A program made the translations under genes and the position numbers. From Candidatus Blochmanniella pennsylvanica str. BPEN (GTDB lineage: Bacteria > Pseudomonadota > Gammaproteobacteria > Enterobacterales > Enterobacteriaceae), in NCBI RefSeq assembly GCF_000011745.1, contig NC_007292.1, positions 124,001 to 188,000 on the forward strand: a DNA stretch of 64,000 nucleotides, in the 5' to 3' direction. The notes beneath the pieces were generated by a model, which had not been told where the DNA came from, did not search any database, and saw nothing but the letters and a program-made list of their open reading frames with translations. Positions 32,320 through 42,293 of the stretch are shown piece after piece; position 1 is the stretch's first letter; each line of letters starts with the position of its first letter.

Positions 32320-32814
32320 ATGATTATTAGCTTAATTGCTGCGTTGACTACCAATCATATAATTGGAAAAAAAAATGTTATTCCTTGGTATTTACCTATA
32401 GATATTAAGTGGTTTAAGTATCATACTTTATATAAGCCAATTATTATGGGACGCAAAACATTCGAGTCTATAGGTAAGAAACCATTATTAAATAGATTGA
32501 ATATTGTGTTAAGTCGTAATTTATTAAATAATTATAATGGTGTTTTTATAGCGGAAAATATAGATGAAGCTTTATCTTTAATACAGGACGCATATGAAGT
32601 TATGGTAATTGGAGGCAGTGAAATATACAATGTTTTTTTACCTCGTGCGCAACGCTTATATTTAACATATATTCATAACATGGTTGAAATTGATGGTGAC
32701 ATTTTGTTTCCTGATTATGATATAAGAGAATGGAAATCTATTTTCAATAGTTTCTATAAAGTTAGAGAGGATTGTTTTTGTTATTTGCATTTTTCTATTT
32801 TAGAACGCTACTAA
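32320..32814 (+). CDS. folA: Dihydrofolate reductase
   Basis: FolA reduces dihydrofolate to tetrahydrofolate. The product has 164 aa against 159 in E. coli and starts MIISLIAALTTNHIIGKK. The catalytic acid is Asp28 in WYLPIDIKWF, equivalent to Asp27 of E. coli. KPIIMGRKTFESIG binds NADPH, and VIGGSEIYNVFLP and the C-terminal beta strands are intact. It is convergent with apaH, as in E. coli, with 159 bp between them. Confidence 0.96.
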   Translation: MIISLIAALTTNHIIGKKNVIPWYLPIDIKWFKYHTLYKPIIMGRKTFESIGKKPLLNRLNIVLSRNLLNNYNGVFIAENIDEALSLIQDAYEVMVIGGSEIYNVFLPRAQRLYLTYIHNMVEIDGDILFPDYDIREWKSIFNSFYKVREDCFCYLHFSILERY

Positions 32815-32973
32815 TAAAAATTAGTATGATTAATAATAAACATTATGTTAATGAAACCAATCTTGCATATTAATAAATTATTTTTAAAAGAGTGATAATT
32901 ACAATATGGTACTAATTTATTTCTATTTGTATAGAATATGTATAAATAATCATCAAATTTAATTATTTTTAAG

Positions 32974-33795
32974 TTAAGTAGATGGGTCACAAGGTATGCA
33001 TACAATCTTTTTGTCTTCCCATCGCAATAAGGTCAGCGCCCCTCCCCAACAACAACCAGAATCTAATCCATAAATACCATCTGGTATTTCTATTTCTCCT
33101 AAAGATGCCCAATGACCAAAAATTATATTATATGTGGGATCAACTAATTTGTTTAAAGAAAACCATGGATATATATTTTTTGGGGCATCCTTAGGAGCTC
33201 CTTTGTATTTTAAATCTAATTGACCATTTAGATAAATATAACGCATTCGTGTGAATACATTTATGTTTTCTTGTATTTGTTTTAATTTATTATTATGTAT
33301 CTGATATGTATCAGATACATTGTCATGTATGCTTTTTTTAAAAAGCAGAAAATAATGGTCGCTAACTAAAATTTCTTCTATTTCTTGGGCATATTTTTTA
33401 GTATTGTTAATATTCCAATTAGGACTAATGCCTGCATGGGTCATTAATATCTTTTTATTTTCATCTATGAATAACATAGGTTGATGACGTAACCAATTAA
33501 TTAATTCTTCTAGATCTGGAGCATTGAATATCGCATCAAAATAATCTTTACGTTTTCTACTATTTATTCCAAAATATGTTTTTAATAAATGTAGCTCATG
33601 ATTACCTAACACTATGGAAGCACTTTTTTTAAATGCATAGACTAAACGCAATACCTCTAATGAATTTGGTCCTCTGGCGATTAAATCTCCGGTAAAATGC
33701 AGAGTATCAACTTTAGGATTAAAGCATACATGATCTAGTATAGTTTGTAAGTGTTTGTAACATCCGTGGACATCTCCAATAAAATAAGTAGACAT
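32974..33795 (-). CDS. apaH: Bis(5'-nucleosyl)-tetraphosphatase, symmetrical
   Basis: ApaH hydrolyses Ap4A and related dinucleotides and also decaps Np4-capped RNA. The product has 273 aa against 280 in E. coli. The calcineurin-type metallophosphatase motifs are GDVHGC (near residue 7), GDLIARGP, and GNHELH. It starts MSTYFIGDVHGCYKHLQ. It is the last gene of the minus-strand surA-pdxA-rsmA-apaH series. apaG, which lies between rsmA and apaH in E. coli, has been lost. Confidence 0.97.
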   Translation of the reverse strand: MSTYFIGDVHGCYKHLQTILDHVCFNPKVDTLHFTGDLIARGPNSLEVLRLVYAFKKSASIVLGNHELHLLKTYFGINSRKRKDYFDAIFNAPDLEELINWLRHQPMLFIDENKKILMTHAGISPNWNINNTKKYAQEIEEILVSDHYFLLFKKSIHDNVSDTYQIHNNKLKQIQENINVFTRMRYIYLNGQLDLKYKGAPKDAPKNIYPWFSLNKLVDPTYNIIFGHWASLGEIEIPDGIYGLDSGCCWGGALTLLRWEDKKIVCIPCDPST

Positions 33796-34187
33796 TTGGG
33801 TGATTATAGATTTTTTTTACAATAAAAATTAATCAAATACATAATATATCATAATATTTTTAATATTTTGTATTAAGATAAACTTTCCTTTTTTAGAAAA
33901 AGATTGTTTGTATAATAAAAATATATTTTATAAAAATATGAAAATATGCGACTGTTAGTAAACAATTTTTTCATTATAATAGAAACTGATTTTATTTTAA
34001 ATATTTTTTGTGTTAAAAAAAAGAGTTTTATGCTATTGCGGTATTGATTTACAGTACTGTTTAAATAAACATATCATAATTCAATGGTATATGATTTTTT
34101 AATAAAAATAGATTTATAACATTTTTTTAGTTGAAATACAATTATAAAATAATGATACCAGTTATGATAACACATCATATAGCAAGT
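33796..34187 (-). other. rsmA-apaH spacer, site of lost apaG
   Basis: The 392-bp spacer is close to the size of an apaG gene, which occupies this place in E. coli. No ApaG-like peptide is recognisable in any frame, and the DNA is almost pure A/T with long homopolymer runs. ACAGTACTGT (34051-34060) is a short palindrome. Erosion of apaG is the simplest explanation. Confidence 0.6.
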
Positions 34188-34991
34188 TTATTTGTTATTT
34201 AACATATTTGCTAATGTACAGTATTGATTAATAGTAATGTTTTCTGCTCGCAGTGCCGGATTTATTCCTTTTTGTGTTATTTCTGTTTCGTTAAAAAATG
34301 TAGATAAGCTGTTTCGAAGAGTTTTTCGTCTTTGTCTAAAAGCTAATTTTGTTAGCGAAGATAATTTTCCAATATTAACTATTGGATAGGGAGTGTTTGT
34401 GTGGGGGAGGAGACGCATTACCATAGATTCTACTTTTGGGATAGGAAAAAAAGAAGTTGCTGGTATAGTTAACAATGGAACAACTTTACAATGATATTGT
34501 GTTATTATGCTTAGTCTTCCATATTCTTTTTTATTAGGATTTGCGTAAAGTCGTGTAGCTACTTCTTTTTGAAACATGAAATGCATATCGTAAATTACAT
34601 TAGTGTATTGGAATAAATACACAATTAATTCTGTGGCTATGTTATAGGGTAAATTTCCTATTAATCGTAGTTTTTGACCAACTTTATGTGATAAATCAAA
34701 AAAATTTGTTGTCATTATATCTTGGTGCAGAATATTAATTTTTTTGTTGAACATTTGAACTAGTCGATTGACTAAGTTTGAATCACGTTCTATTAATATT
34801 AAAGAATCGAGATCTGCAATATTTAGAATTTGTTTAGTTAACGCACCTAATCCGGGTCCAATTTCTAGTATTTTTTGATGTTTTTTAGGATTAATAGTTT
34901 TAACAATAGTATCAATAACATTTTGATCTTTAAGGAATACTTGGCTCCATTTTTTTTTTATAAGATGATTTTTATAGTATATTTTTTTCAT
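34188..34991 (-). CDS. rsmA: 16S rRNA (adenine1518/1519-N6) dimethyltransferase
   Basis: RsmA (KsgA) dimethylates two adenines near the 3' end of 16S rRNA. The product has 267 aa against 273 in E. coli. Motifs are LEIGPGLGALTKQIL (SAM binding), the catalytic NLPYN motif, MHFMFQKEVATRL, and LAFRQRRKTLRNSL. The start overlaps the end of pdxA by 20 bp (34972-34991). A homopolymer of ten T on the + strand (34950-34959), that is ten A in sense, encodes Ile-Lys-Lys-Lys near the N-terminus. It is the longest such run I saw in a gene here. Confidence 0.97.
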   Translation of the reverse strand: MKKIYYKNHLIKKKWSQVFLKDQNVIDTIVKTINPKKHQKILEIGPGLGALTKQILNIADLDSLILIERDSNLVNRLVQMFNKKINILHQDIMTTNFFDLSHKVGQKLRLIGNLPYNIATELIVYLFQYTNVIYDMHFMFQKEVATRLYANPNKKEYGRLSIITQYHCKVVPLLTIPATSFFPIPKVESMVMRLLPHTNTPYPIVNIGKLSSLTKLAFRQRRKTLRNSLSTFFNETEITQKGINPALRAENITINQYCTLANMLNNK

Positions 34992-35991
34992 AATGATGAC
35001 TCAACATTTTAATTGCAACTGTAATAGCCATAATCATACTATCAGGTAGCGCTGTTCCTGTTCCAGATAGTTCAAGAGCAGTACCGTGATCTACAGAGGT
35101 TCTAATAAAAGGTAATCCTAAAGTAATATTTACTGATTGACCAAATCCAGAATATTTTAAAACAGGTAAACCTTGATCATGATACATAGCTAATATTACG
35201 TCTGCATGTTGAATATATTTTTTCTGAAATATTGTATCAGCTGACAAAGGACCTATTAGTTCACAATTAATTTTTTTCTTTAAAATATTTAAAGCAGGTA
35301 TAATGATATTAATCTCTTCTTTTCCTATATAGCCGGATTCTCCGGAATGTGGATTTAAGCCGCATATATAAATTTTAGGGTGTGGAACACCAAAGTATTT
35401 TTTTAATCCTTTCGCGAGAGTGGAAATAGTGTCGCAAAGAGATTTTTGAGTAATCATTTTTGGAACAGATAATATAGGTATATGGGTAGTGGCTAAAGCA
35501 ACACGTAATTTTCTATTACTTAGCATCATTACAGTTGTTTTACATTTGTTGATTTGAGATAAAAATTCAGTGTGCCCACTGAATGCTATGTTTCCTTTAT
35601 TAAGAATAGCTTTATGTATAGGACCGGTCACTAATGCTGAAAATTCTCCATTTAAACATCCTTGTGATGCTCTTGTTAGAGTATGAACAACATAATTATT
35701 GTTATTAACATTTAATTGACCAGGTATAGTTTTTTGTGGAAGTAACATTTTTAATACAGATAATTCTCCGGGCATACAAGGAGATGCTATTTTTTTAGAA
35801 TGATAAGAACGTAATCTTAGAGGCAGATTTATTTGCTTTGCTCTATCTAATAGTAAATTAGGGTCTGCACACACAACCAACTCTACAGGCCATTTCTTTT
35901 GTGCGCTCATAATAATTATGTCAGGACCGATCCCAGCCGGTTCTCCCGTAGTAAGCACAATGCGTTGAAATTGTTTATTTTTTTTTATCAT
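34972..35991 (-). CDS. pdxA: 4-hydroxythreonine-4-phosphate dehydrogenase
   Basis: PdxA oxidises 4-phosphohydroxy-L-threonine in pyridoxal phosphate synthesis. The product has 339 aa against 329 in E. coli. Conserved stretches are TTGEPAGIGPDI, LVTGPIHKAILNKG, FSGHTEFLSQ, CGLNPHSGESG and MYHDQGLPVLKYSGFG. The final block has RTSVDHGTALELSGTG. The start at 35991 is followed by a nine-A run. The surA stop lies directly upstream (1 bp apart). PLP supports ThrC in this window. Confidence 0.97.
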   Translation of the reverse strand: MIKKNKQFQRIVLTTGEPAGIGPDIIIMSAQKKWPVELVVCADPNLLLDRAKQINLPLRLRSYHSKKIASPCMPGELSVLKMLLPQKTIPGQLNVNNNNYVVHTLTRASQGCLNGEFSALVTGPIHKAILNKGNIAFSGHTEFLSQINKCKTTVMMLSNRKLRVALATTHIPILSVPKMITQKSLCDTISTLAKGLKKYFGVPHPKIYICGLNPHSGESGYIGKEEINIIIPALNILKKKINCELIGPLSADTIFQKKYIQHADVILAMYHDQGLPVLKYSGFGQSVNITLGLPFIRTSVDHGTALELSGTGTALPDSMIMAITVAIKMLSHHYEKNIL

Positions 35992-35992
35992 T

Positions 35993-37270
35993 TTAGTTAA
36001 TGATCTTAATATATGATTCGGATCGTAATTCTTGAATCCAATTTTTCATAATTTCATCAAATTTGTTATTTAATAAATATAAATAAGCACGTTCATACAT
36101 TATTTCATTATATTCTAATATAGATATATCTATTAATTGAATTAAACGCCATCCGCAAGAGGTGTGTACTGGTATGCTAATTTCATTGCTTTTTAAAGAA
36201 CTCAAAGCTTTTCGGATTGATGGCTCGAAATCATCTAAATCCTTGCATATTGTATTTTCTTCGTAATGATTAAAACATATATCTTTGGATTTTTCTTTAA
36301 TCATCATGTTAAAAGCAGTATTACTTTTTTCCATGTTTTCTTTAATTTGTAACAATTGTTCCACTATGCTTATATTTTCACATGAATTTTGTATACCAAA
36401 TATTTTTGCTGTAACTTTAGTTACAGGTAGCATAATTTGTTTATAACGTATATCTTGTATTTCTACAATATGTATTCCGTCGCAAGATATAATTGGACCG
36501 ATAACATCGCCTTTGTTTATTGTTTGTAAATATTTATCAAAAATAATTGGTATGTCTTTCCATGAAACCCATTCTGTTTCGTGTACTTTAATTATTTGAA
36601 TAATATTTTTATTAGAATATGTGCGTATAAGTTCCTTAATATTATTGTTAAATTCTTTTTTTTTAATTAATAATCTTGCAAAATATTCTATTCTATCTAT
36701 TTGGCTTGGAGTGGGTTGTATTGGTAATGAAAATGTAATATGCCTTAATTTAAATTGCTTATTAATATCGATAATATTTGATTTTTTGACAATTTTATTT
36801 ATTTCATTTGTTAATATATGAGCACGATCATGCATAACATGATCACATATCTGCTTTTTAAGCATATGCTGATATTGTTGGAAATAAAATTTTTCGTAAT
36901 TTAAGCCAATATCATATAGGTATGCACGAAACTTATCGAATGTCATATCATATAAATTTAAAATACAATTAATCATTTGATTAAGTTGAGTGTGGTCAAT
37001 ATTGATTTTTTGTTGATCAGAAATTTGGAAAATGAGGTTATCTATGATTAATTGATCTAATATTTTTTGATAATGTGAAATATCTTGTAATATATTGTCA
37101 TTGCCATTTAAGATATTATCTTGAATCATATAAATATTATGTCTGATATCACTATCTAATATGATATTGTGATTCACTAATGCTACAATTTTGTCTACCG
37201 TTTTTAATGCCCCAAGAACAATATTTGTTTTTAACGTAAATATTAGAATGAATATTTTCCAAAATTTCAT
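35993..37270 (-). CDS. surA: Periplasmic chaperone / peptidyl-prolyl isomerase SurA
   Basis: SurA escorts unfolded outer-membrane proteins such as LptD through the periplasm. The product has 425 aa against 428 in E. coli. An N-terminal hydrophobic signal peptide (about 1-20, [20 protein letters not shown]) precedes [20 protein letters not shown]. The chaperone domain spans about 20-165. Two parvulin-like domains follow (about 165-275 and 280-385); the second retains [13 protein letters not shown]. The parvulin cores are heavily diverged, so isomerase activity is uncertain while the chaperone part is clearer. It is followed by lptD, its best known client, encoded just upstream. Confidence 0.93.
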
Positions 37271-37320
37271 ATTATTAACAATATTATAAGCACGAATTTG
37301 ACTTCATGTGATATTTAAGG

Positions 37321-39669
37321 TTAAAATGTACGTTGGTAAGGAAATATGCCTATGTCCAACATTTTATATGGGTTTGCTTTAAAATCTGATGTAGAGCTAT
37401 ATATTTTGATATCTAATCGTATTTTATTATCATATGTATTACGGTTCAATTGTTTGTTCCAATCAATTATTTTTCGCTCACAAGATACATTAATCCCCCA
37501 ACATGGCGTATAATACTCTATTCCTATTGCTTGATCAATGAGTTGATTAGTTTTTATGTTATGGTAATATGCGCAACTTATTTTCCAATTATTAATTAAA
37601 GGATAACAAGCGAGTGCGCCTAATTGAGCAATTGTGTTGTGGTATATTGGTGCTTTAATATCTGGTAGTATTTTTTCAAGATATCGTTCGTTGGTATATC
37701 TATAATGTGTTTGTAAAACTTGATTGTTTTTACCTGTGTATTCTAATATTATAGTTCCAAATGATAATGTATGACGTTGCATATCATATTGCGTTTCGGT
37801 GTTCATATGCCAATAATCGTTAATATTCCAATGACTTATTCCTGAAAATAACAGAATATTAGGAGTGTTTTGTGTGCATTTAGATATTTTTATATATTCG
37901 GAATTAAGTTTTCTTAAATTCAAAATTTGACCTATAGATGCATAAAATAATTCTTTTTTTTTCTTAAAACATCGTATGGTTATATCTCCTGTAATTTGAT
38001 TAACAGGTAAAATACGATCCAATCCACTATATGTAGTGTCACGAAATAAATTTTTATGATCTATATGAATCATATCAGTATCATAGATACCAATGTTTTC
38101 TTGAAAACGATATGGTACATATAAATATTGTAATTTTGGTTCTAAAAAACGTTTATATTTTTTTGAAATATGCGCGTTTTTTTTTAAAATCATTTTTCCG
38201 TTGATTTTTAATTGCGGGACGATACGATTAACTATATTTTCTAAATGATAGTTTGGATATTGTGTTCTGTTATAATGATTTATATTTTTTTGTCGATAAT
38301 GTGTTATTTTTAATTTGGCTTCAGTATTAAAACGGCCATAATAATTATTTATTGAGAAATTTAAAGTTGGTTCCGTGTGTATTCTGATTGTTTTTGGATA
38401 ATGATGATTTACAGGTATAAATTGGGTTATTTGACTAAATAACTTTAAATTTAATGGTTTATGCTTGATGTTATCATAATATGAATTTAATTCTAGTTGG
38501 AACGATTCGTTGTAATTATAATAGTCTTTAATTGTCGTAATATTAATATTTGTGATACCAAAATAAGATAAATTAGCGTTCCAATTTTTATCAGTATAAT
38601 TGCACAGTATTTTTTGGTTCATACAATTATTATTAGAGTGTGTATATGTTGGTATATTGATATTTTCAATATAATTATTGGAACCTATAGTTGAGATATA
38701 ATTCGAATTAAAATGCCATTTTTTATTCATAATACCATTATGTTTCCAGTATAATTGCCAATATCTGTTATGGTAATTGTTGGAAAATTTTTTATTACAC
38801 ATTTTATTATTTTCTACGAGATCTAAAATTAATAATCCAGTTCCTGGTTTAATTGAGTAACGTATTTCTGTTTCTAATTTTGTTCCTAGGTTAGATGTAT
38901 AACATGGAGAGATGCTGCCTGAGTAGTGTTTTGAGAAATTAATAGGACAAGGTATTTTAAAAATCAACCCATGCTTGCTACTGTATTTAATATTAGGTAT
39001 GTAGTGTCTTAAGACATTATTTTGATGTAAAGATAGTGATAAATAAGGGCTATAGAATATTGGTATTTTTTTTATTTTAAGACAAGCATTCCATACATCT
39101 ATGTTATGTTTATGATGATCATAAAGCATTTCTGATCCTGTTATGTTCCAATAATTTTTGTTTGAAACACAAGAAGTACACTTTCCTTGCTTGACAATAG
39201 TATAACGATTTTTCCCTCTCTGCATTATAGAATTTGCTGTTCCATGAATAGGAGGTTCCGAGAAATGATATGTACCTTCATGAATATCTATATTTTTATT
39301 ATAAAAATTAATCCAAGCATGGGATCCAGTTAATATAATATAGTTGTTGTTATAGCTAACATGGCCACATGCATACAGCGTATTGTATAATAATTCATTT
39401 TTTTCATTAAGTGATATTATTAATTTGTCGGACATGAAAATGTTATTATCTTGTTTCATATTGACATCTCCAGAAAATTGAATTTTATTAGGATAATAAA
39501 TATCTATTTCATCAGATGACACATAGATGGGTTGATCAATAGAAAAGAGATTATTGGCTACAGGAATTTGCAGACAATTAGATGCATGAGCCAAAAAATA
39601 AAATTGAGTATAAAATATTATAAAAATTGAATTAATGATAGTGTTTTTAAAAAAAAACTTAATAATCAT
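37321..39669 (-). CDS. lptD: LPS-assembly outer-membrane protein LptD
   Basis: LptD is the outer-membrane barrel that inserts lipopolysaccharide, with LptE. The product has 782 aa against 784 in E. coli. It has a signal peptide (about 1-29, ending AHA), then an OstA/LptA-like periplasmic jellyroll (about 45-200, VYVSSDEIDIYYPNKIQFSG). A long beta-barrel runs to the C-terminus, ending in DIGIFPYQRTF. Sequence divergence is high but collinear. Cysteines follow the signal peptide (SNC) and lie in GKCTSCVSNKNYW. The paired Cys-Cys of E. coli near the C-terminus reads TPCWGINVSC here. The position upstream of surA matches E. coli. Confidence 0.95.
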   Translation of the reverse strand: MIIKFFFKNTIINSIFIIFYTQFYFLAHASNCLQIPVANNLFSIDQPIYVSSDEIDIYYPNKIQFSGDVNMKQDNNIFMSDKLIISLNEKNELLYNTLYACGHVSYNNNYIILTGSHAWINFYNKNIDIHEGTYHFSEPPIHGTANSIMQRGKNRYTIVKQGKCTSCVSNKNYWNITGSEMLYDHHKHNIDVWNACLKIKKIPIFYSPYLSLSLHQNNVLRHYIPNIKYSSKHGLIFKIPCPINFSKHYSGSISPCYTSNLGTKLETEIRYSIKPGTGLLILDLVENNKMCNKKFSNNYHNRYWQLYWKHNGIMNKKWHFNSNYISTIGSNNYIENINIPTYTHSNNNCMNQKILCNYTDKNWNANLSYFGITNINITTIKDYYNYNESFQLELNSYYDNIKHKPLNLKLFSQITQFIPVNHHYPKTIRIHTEPTLNFSINNYYGRFNTEAKLKITHYRQKNINHYNRTQYPNYHLENIVNRIVPQLKINGKMILKKNAHISKKYKRFLEPKLQYLYVPYRFQENIGIYDTDMIHIDHKNLFRDTTYSGLDRILPVNQITGDITIRCFKKKKELFYASIGQILNLRKLNSEYIKISKCTQNTPNILLFSGISHWNINDYWHMNTETQYDMQRHTLSFGTIILEYTGKNNQVLQTHYRYTNERYLEKILPDIKAPIYHNTIAQLGALACYPLINNWKISCAYYHNIKTNQLIDQAIGIEYYTPCWGINVSCERKIIDWNKQLNRNTYDNKIRLDIKIYSSTSDFKANPYKMLDIGIFPYQRTF

Positions 39670-40258
39670 TGGTTAAACTATTTTGATACATGTTATTCAA
39701 AAAAGAATATGAACTCTTTATTCTTGGATAAATAAGTATATTATATAGTATATTTATTACTGAATATTATCTTATTAATTAATTATCATGATTTTTAAAT
39801 ATTTTTTTATAGATTAATGAGTAGTGAATTTTATGTTTTGTATCTATGTAGGTATTGGTTTATTTAGATGTGAAAAAACATACTAATACGTTTTTCTTGG
39901 GGTAACATTAAATTCGAGTTATTTTGTAATTTTTACTGGTTTACATACGCCATGTTTTTAGTATTTAATATTAATTTCCAATAATAGACTTCATTTATTG
40001 AAATATTTATATGAATCATTTTTTAATTAAGTGATATAAAAATAAAAGCAGATAATAGTCAATGTCTATTATTTTATATTATGTTTATATTTTTGCATTT
40101 ACATATAATATAAGAGTATTTCAATATTTGATTCGTATTATTTTAATATATATTTCCTGGTCATTTTGATACAAATTTTTAATTATTTTAATCCATACTA
40201 TTGTGAAATTTTTTCATATATATGCGTTCCAATGCGTTCGTATTTTTATTATTGCAAT
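39670..40258 (-). other. leuD-lptD spacer, deletion scar
   Basis: This 589-bp AT-rich spacer has no credible ORF. In E. coli many genes (djlA, rluA, rapA, polB, araBADC and others) lie between lptD and leuD, and none remains. The only structure noted is the minus-strand hairpin at 39703-39725. A 7-bp direct repeat ATGCGTT lies near 40221-40238. Confidence 0.6.
39703..39725 (-). terminator. Candidate minus-strand terminator upstream of lptD
   Basis: On the minus strand AAGAATA pairs with TATTCTT (39719-39725 and 39703-39709) across a 9-nt loop and is followed by a run of T. It could end transcripts read through from leuABCD, but it lies only about 35 bp before the lptD start. Support is modest. 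Confidence 0.35.
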
Positions 40259-40867
40259 TTATTTTAAATATGATGGTTGGTTATTTTCATATTTTTTAAT
40301 AGCAACATCGTATTGCAAAGTTAAGCTAATATTGTCTATATTATTAAGCATACAACGTTTATGGAAGTCATTTATTTCAAAAAAACACTTTTTTTTATTA
40401 TGTACATAAATAATTTGTTCGTGTAAATTTACAGTAAAAGATATACCTTTTTTTTGTGTTGCAATTTCTTTAAATAAATCATTTATTTTTAATTCTGATA
40501 AAGTTATAAGCAATAAGCGATTATTAAAACTATTTTTATGAAAAATATCTGCAAAACTTGGAGCTATGATAACTTTGAATCCATAATCCATGAGTGCCCA
40601 TACTGCATGTTCGCGAGATGATCCACATCCAAAATTTCTTTGGGTTAGCAAAATGCTAGCATGTTTATAATACGGATCATTTAATACGAAATTTGGATTT
40701 AAGATTTTAGGTGTATTTTCAAGAAAGCGCCAATTAAAAAACAAGTATAACCCAAAATTAGAGCGAGTAGTAGCTTTTAAAAATTGTTTTGGGATTATAG
40801 TATCAGTATCAATATCAGAAATATCAAGTGGTAAAACTATACCAGTATGTTGAATAAATTGAATCAT
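40259..40867 (-). CDS. leuD: 3-isopropylmalate dehydratase small subunit
   Basis: LeuD pairs with LeuC to isomerise 2- to 3-isopropylmalate. The product has 202 aa against 201 in E. coli. Conserved stretches are [17 protein letters not shown], the signature [15 protein letters not shown], and [17 protein letters not shown]. The start at 40867 follows leuC by 24 bp, with AGGA upstream. It is the last gene of leuABCD. Confidence 0.97.
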   Translation of the reverse strand: MIQFIQHTGIVLPLDISDIDTDTIIPKQFLKATTRSNFGLYLFFNWRFLENTPKILNPNFVLNDPYYKHASILLTQRNFGCGSSREHAVWALMDYGFKVIIAPSFADIFHKNSFNNRLLLITLSELKINDLFKEIATQKKGISFTVNLHEQIIYVHNKKKCFFEINDFHKRCMLNNIDNISLTLQYDVAIKKYENNQPSYLK

Positions 40868-40891
40868 ATGTACGCATATGTCCTATATATA

Positions 40892-42292
40892 TCATTTAAA
40901 TTTTCGAATATCTACAAAGCGTCCAGCAATGGCGGCGGCGGCCGCCATTGCTGGACTAACTAAATGAGTACGACTCCCACGCCCTTGGCGACCTTCAAAG
41001 TTTCGGTTACTAGTAGAAGCACATCGCTCACCTGGTTCGAGTCTGTCATTATTCATAGCTAGACACATAGAACAACCAGGTAAACGCCACTCGAATCCTG
41101 CTTGTATGAAGATCTTATTTAATCCTTCTTTTTCTGCTTGATTTTTTACTAACTTAGATCCGGGTACTACAATTGCTTGTGTATTTTTGGAAATATGATG
41201 TCCTTTAATTGTTTGTGCCGCTACACGTAAATCTTCAATACGTGAGTTAGTGCATGACCCTATGAATACTTTATCGATAGAAACATCTGTTAAATAAGTA
41301 TTGGATTGAAGTTTCATGTAAATTAAAGCACGTTCAGCAGAATTGCGTTCTATAGGATCTATAAAAGATTCTAGAGATGGGATTGGTTGGTCAATAGAGA
41401 TAACTTGACTAGGATTAGTTCCCCAGGTTACTTGTGGATTAACATTAGACACGTCAAAATCAAATTTTTTATCGAAGTGAGCATCATGGTCGGAATATAA
41501 AGTTTTCCAATATAATAATGCTTGTTCCCAATTCTTTCCGGTTGGAGAAAATTTACGGTTTTTTAAATAATCGTAAGTAGTTCTATCTGGCGCTATTAAA
41601 GCAGAAGTTGCTCCCATTTCAATAGCCATATTACACAGGGTCATGCGTTCTTCCATGCTTAAGAGAGTGATAATAGGTCCACAAAACTCTACTACATGAC
41701 CGGATCCTCCTCCATGTCCAATTTTTCCAATAATTGCTAAAATTATATCTTTGGCTGTAATTTGAGGAGCGATAATACCGGAAAGGTTAATTTGCATTGA
41801 TTTATATCGAATTTGTTGTAAAGTTTGTGTTGCTAATACATGTTCTATCTCTGATGTTCCTATTCCAAAAGCTAAAGCACCAAAAGCTCCATGAGTAGCA
41901 GTATGAGAATCTCCGCACACGATAGTCATACCGGGTAATGTGATACCTTGTTCTGGCGCTAAAACATGAACTATTCCTTGATAAGGATGATTTAAACCAA
42001 ATAACGTAATTCCAAAATCTTTACAATTTTTTGTTAATCTATCTAATTGTTCTTTAGCCATACTTCCAGAATGATTAATATTTTTTGTTGTAGTAGGGAC
42101 GTTATGATCCATAGTGGCAAATGTTTTATTTGGTTGTCTAACTATACGTTTTCTTAGACGTAGTGCTTCAAAAGCTTGGGGTGATGTAACCTCATGCAAC
42201 AAATGTCTATCAATATATAATATTGGAACATCATCTTTATTCTTATGAACTATATGTGCATCGTATAACTTCTGGTATAAGGATTTTCCCAT
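40892..42292 (-). CDS. leuC: 3-isopropylmalate dehydratase large subunit
   Basis: LeuC is the aconitase-type [4Fe-4S] subunit of isopropylmalate isomerase. The product has 466 aa, the same as in E. coli. Cluster ligands lie in [13 protein letters not shown] and [32 protein letters not shown] and the C-terminal [17 protein letters not shown] are intact. It begins one base after the leuB stop. A short GC-rich stretch of Ala codons near 40930-40945 stands out in this AT-rich gene. Confidence 0.98.
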   Translation of the reverse strand: MGKSLYQKLYDAHIVHKNKDDVPILYIDRHLLHEVTSPQAFEALRLRKRIVRQPNKTFATMDHNVPTTTKNINHSGSMAKEQLDRLTKNCKDFGITLFGLNHPYQGIVHVLAPEQGITLPGMTIVCGDSHTATHGAFGALAFGIGTSEIEHVLATQTLQQIRYKSMQINLSGIIAPQITAKDIILAIIGKIGHGGGSGHVVEFCGPIITLLSMEERMTLCNMAIEMGATSALIAPDRTTYDYLKNRKFSPTGKNWEQALLYWKTLYSDHDAHFDKKFDFDVSNVNPQVTWGTNPSQVISIDQPIPSLESFIDPIERNSAERALIYMKLQSNTYLTDVSIDKVFIGSCTNSRIEDLRVAAQTIKGHHISKNTQAIVVPGSKLVKNQAEKEGLNKIFIQAGFEWRLPGCSMCLAMNNDRLEPGERCASTSNRNFEGRQGRGSRTHLVSPAMAAAAAIAGRFVDIRKFK

Positions 42293-42293
42293 A

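Noticed and set aside
36621-36821. 66-aa + strand hydrophobic ORF inside surA
   Set aside because: It is a reverse-frame shadow of surA with no SD; hydrophobicity follows from A/T-rich codons.
40203-40409. 68-aa + strand ORF at the leuD 3' end
   Set aside because: It is antisense to the C-terminal part of leuD and hydrophobic only because of A/T-rich codons.
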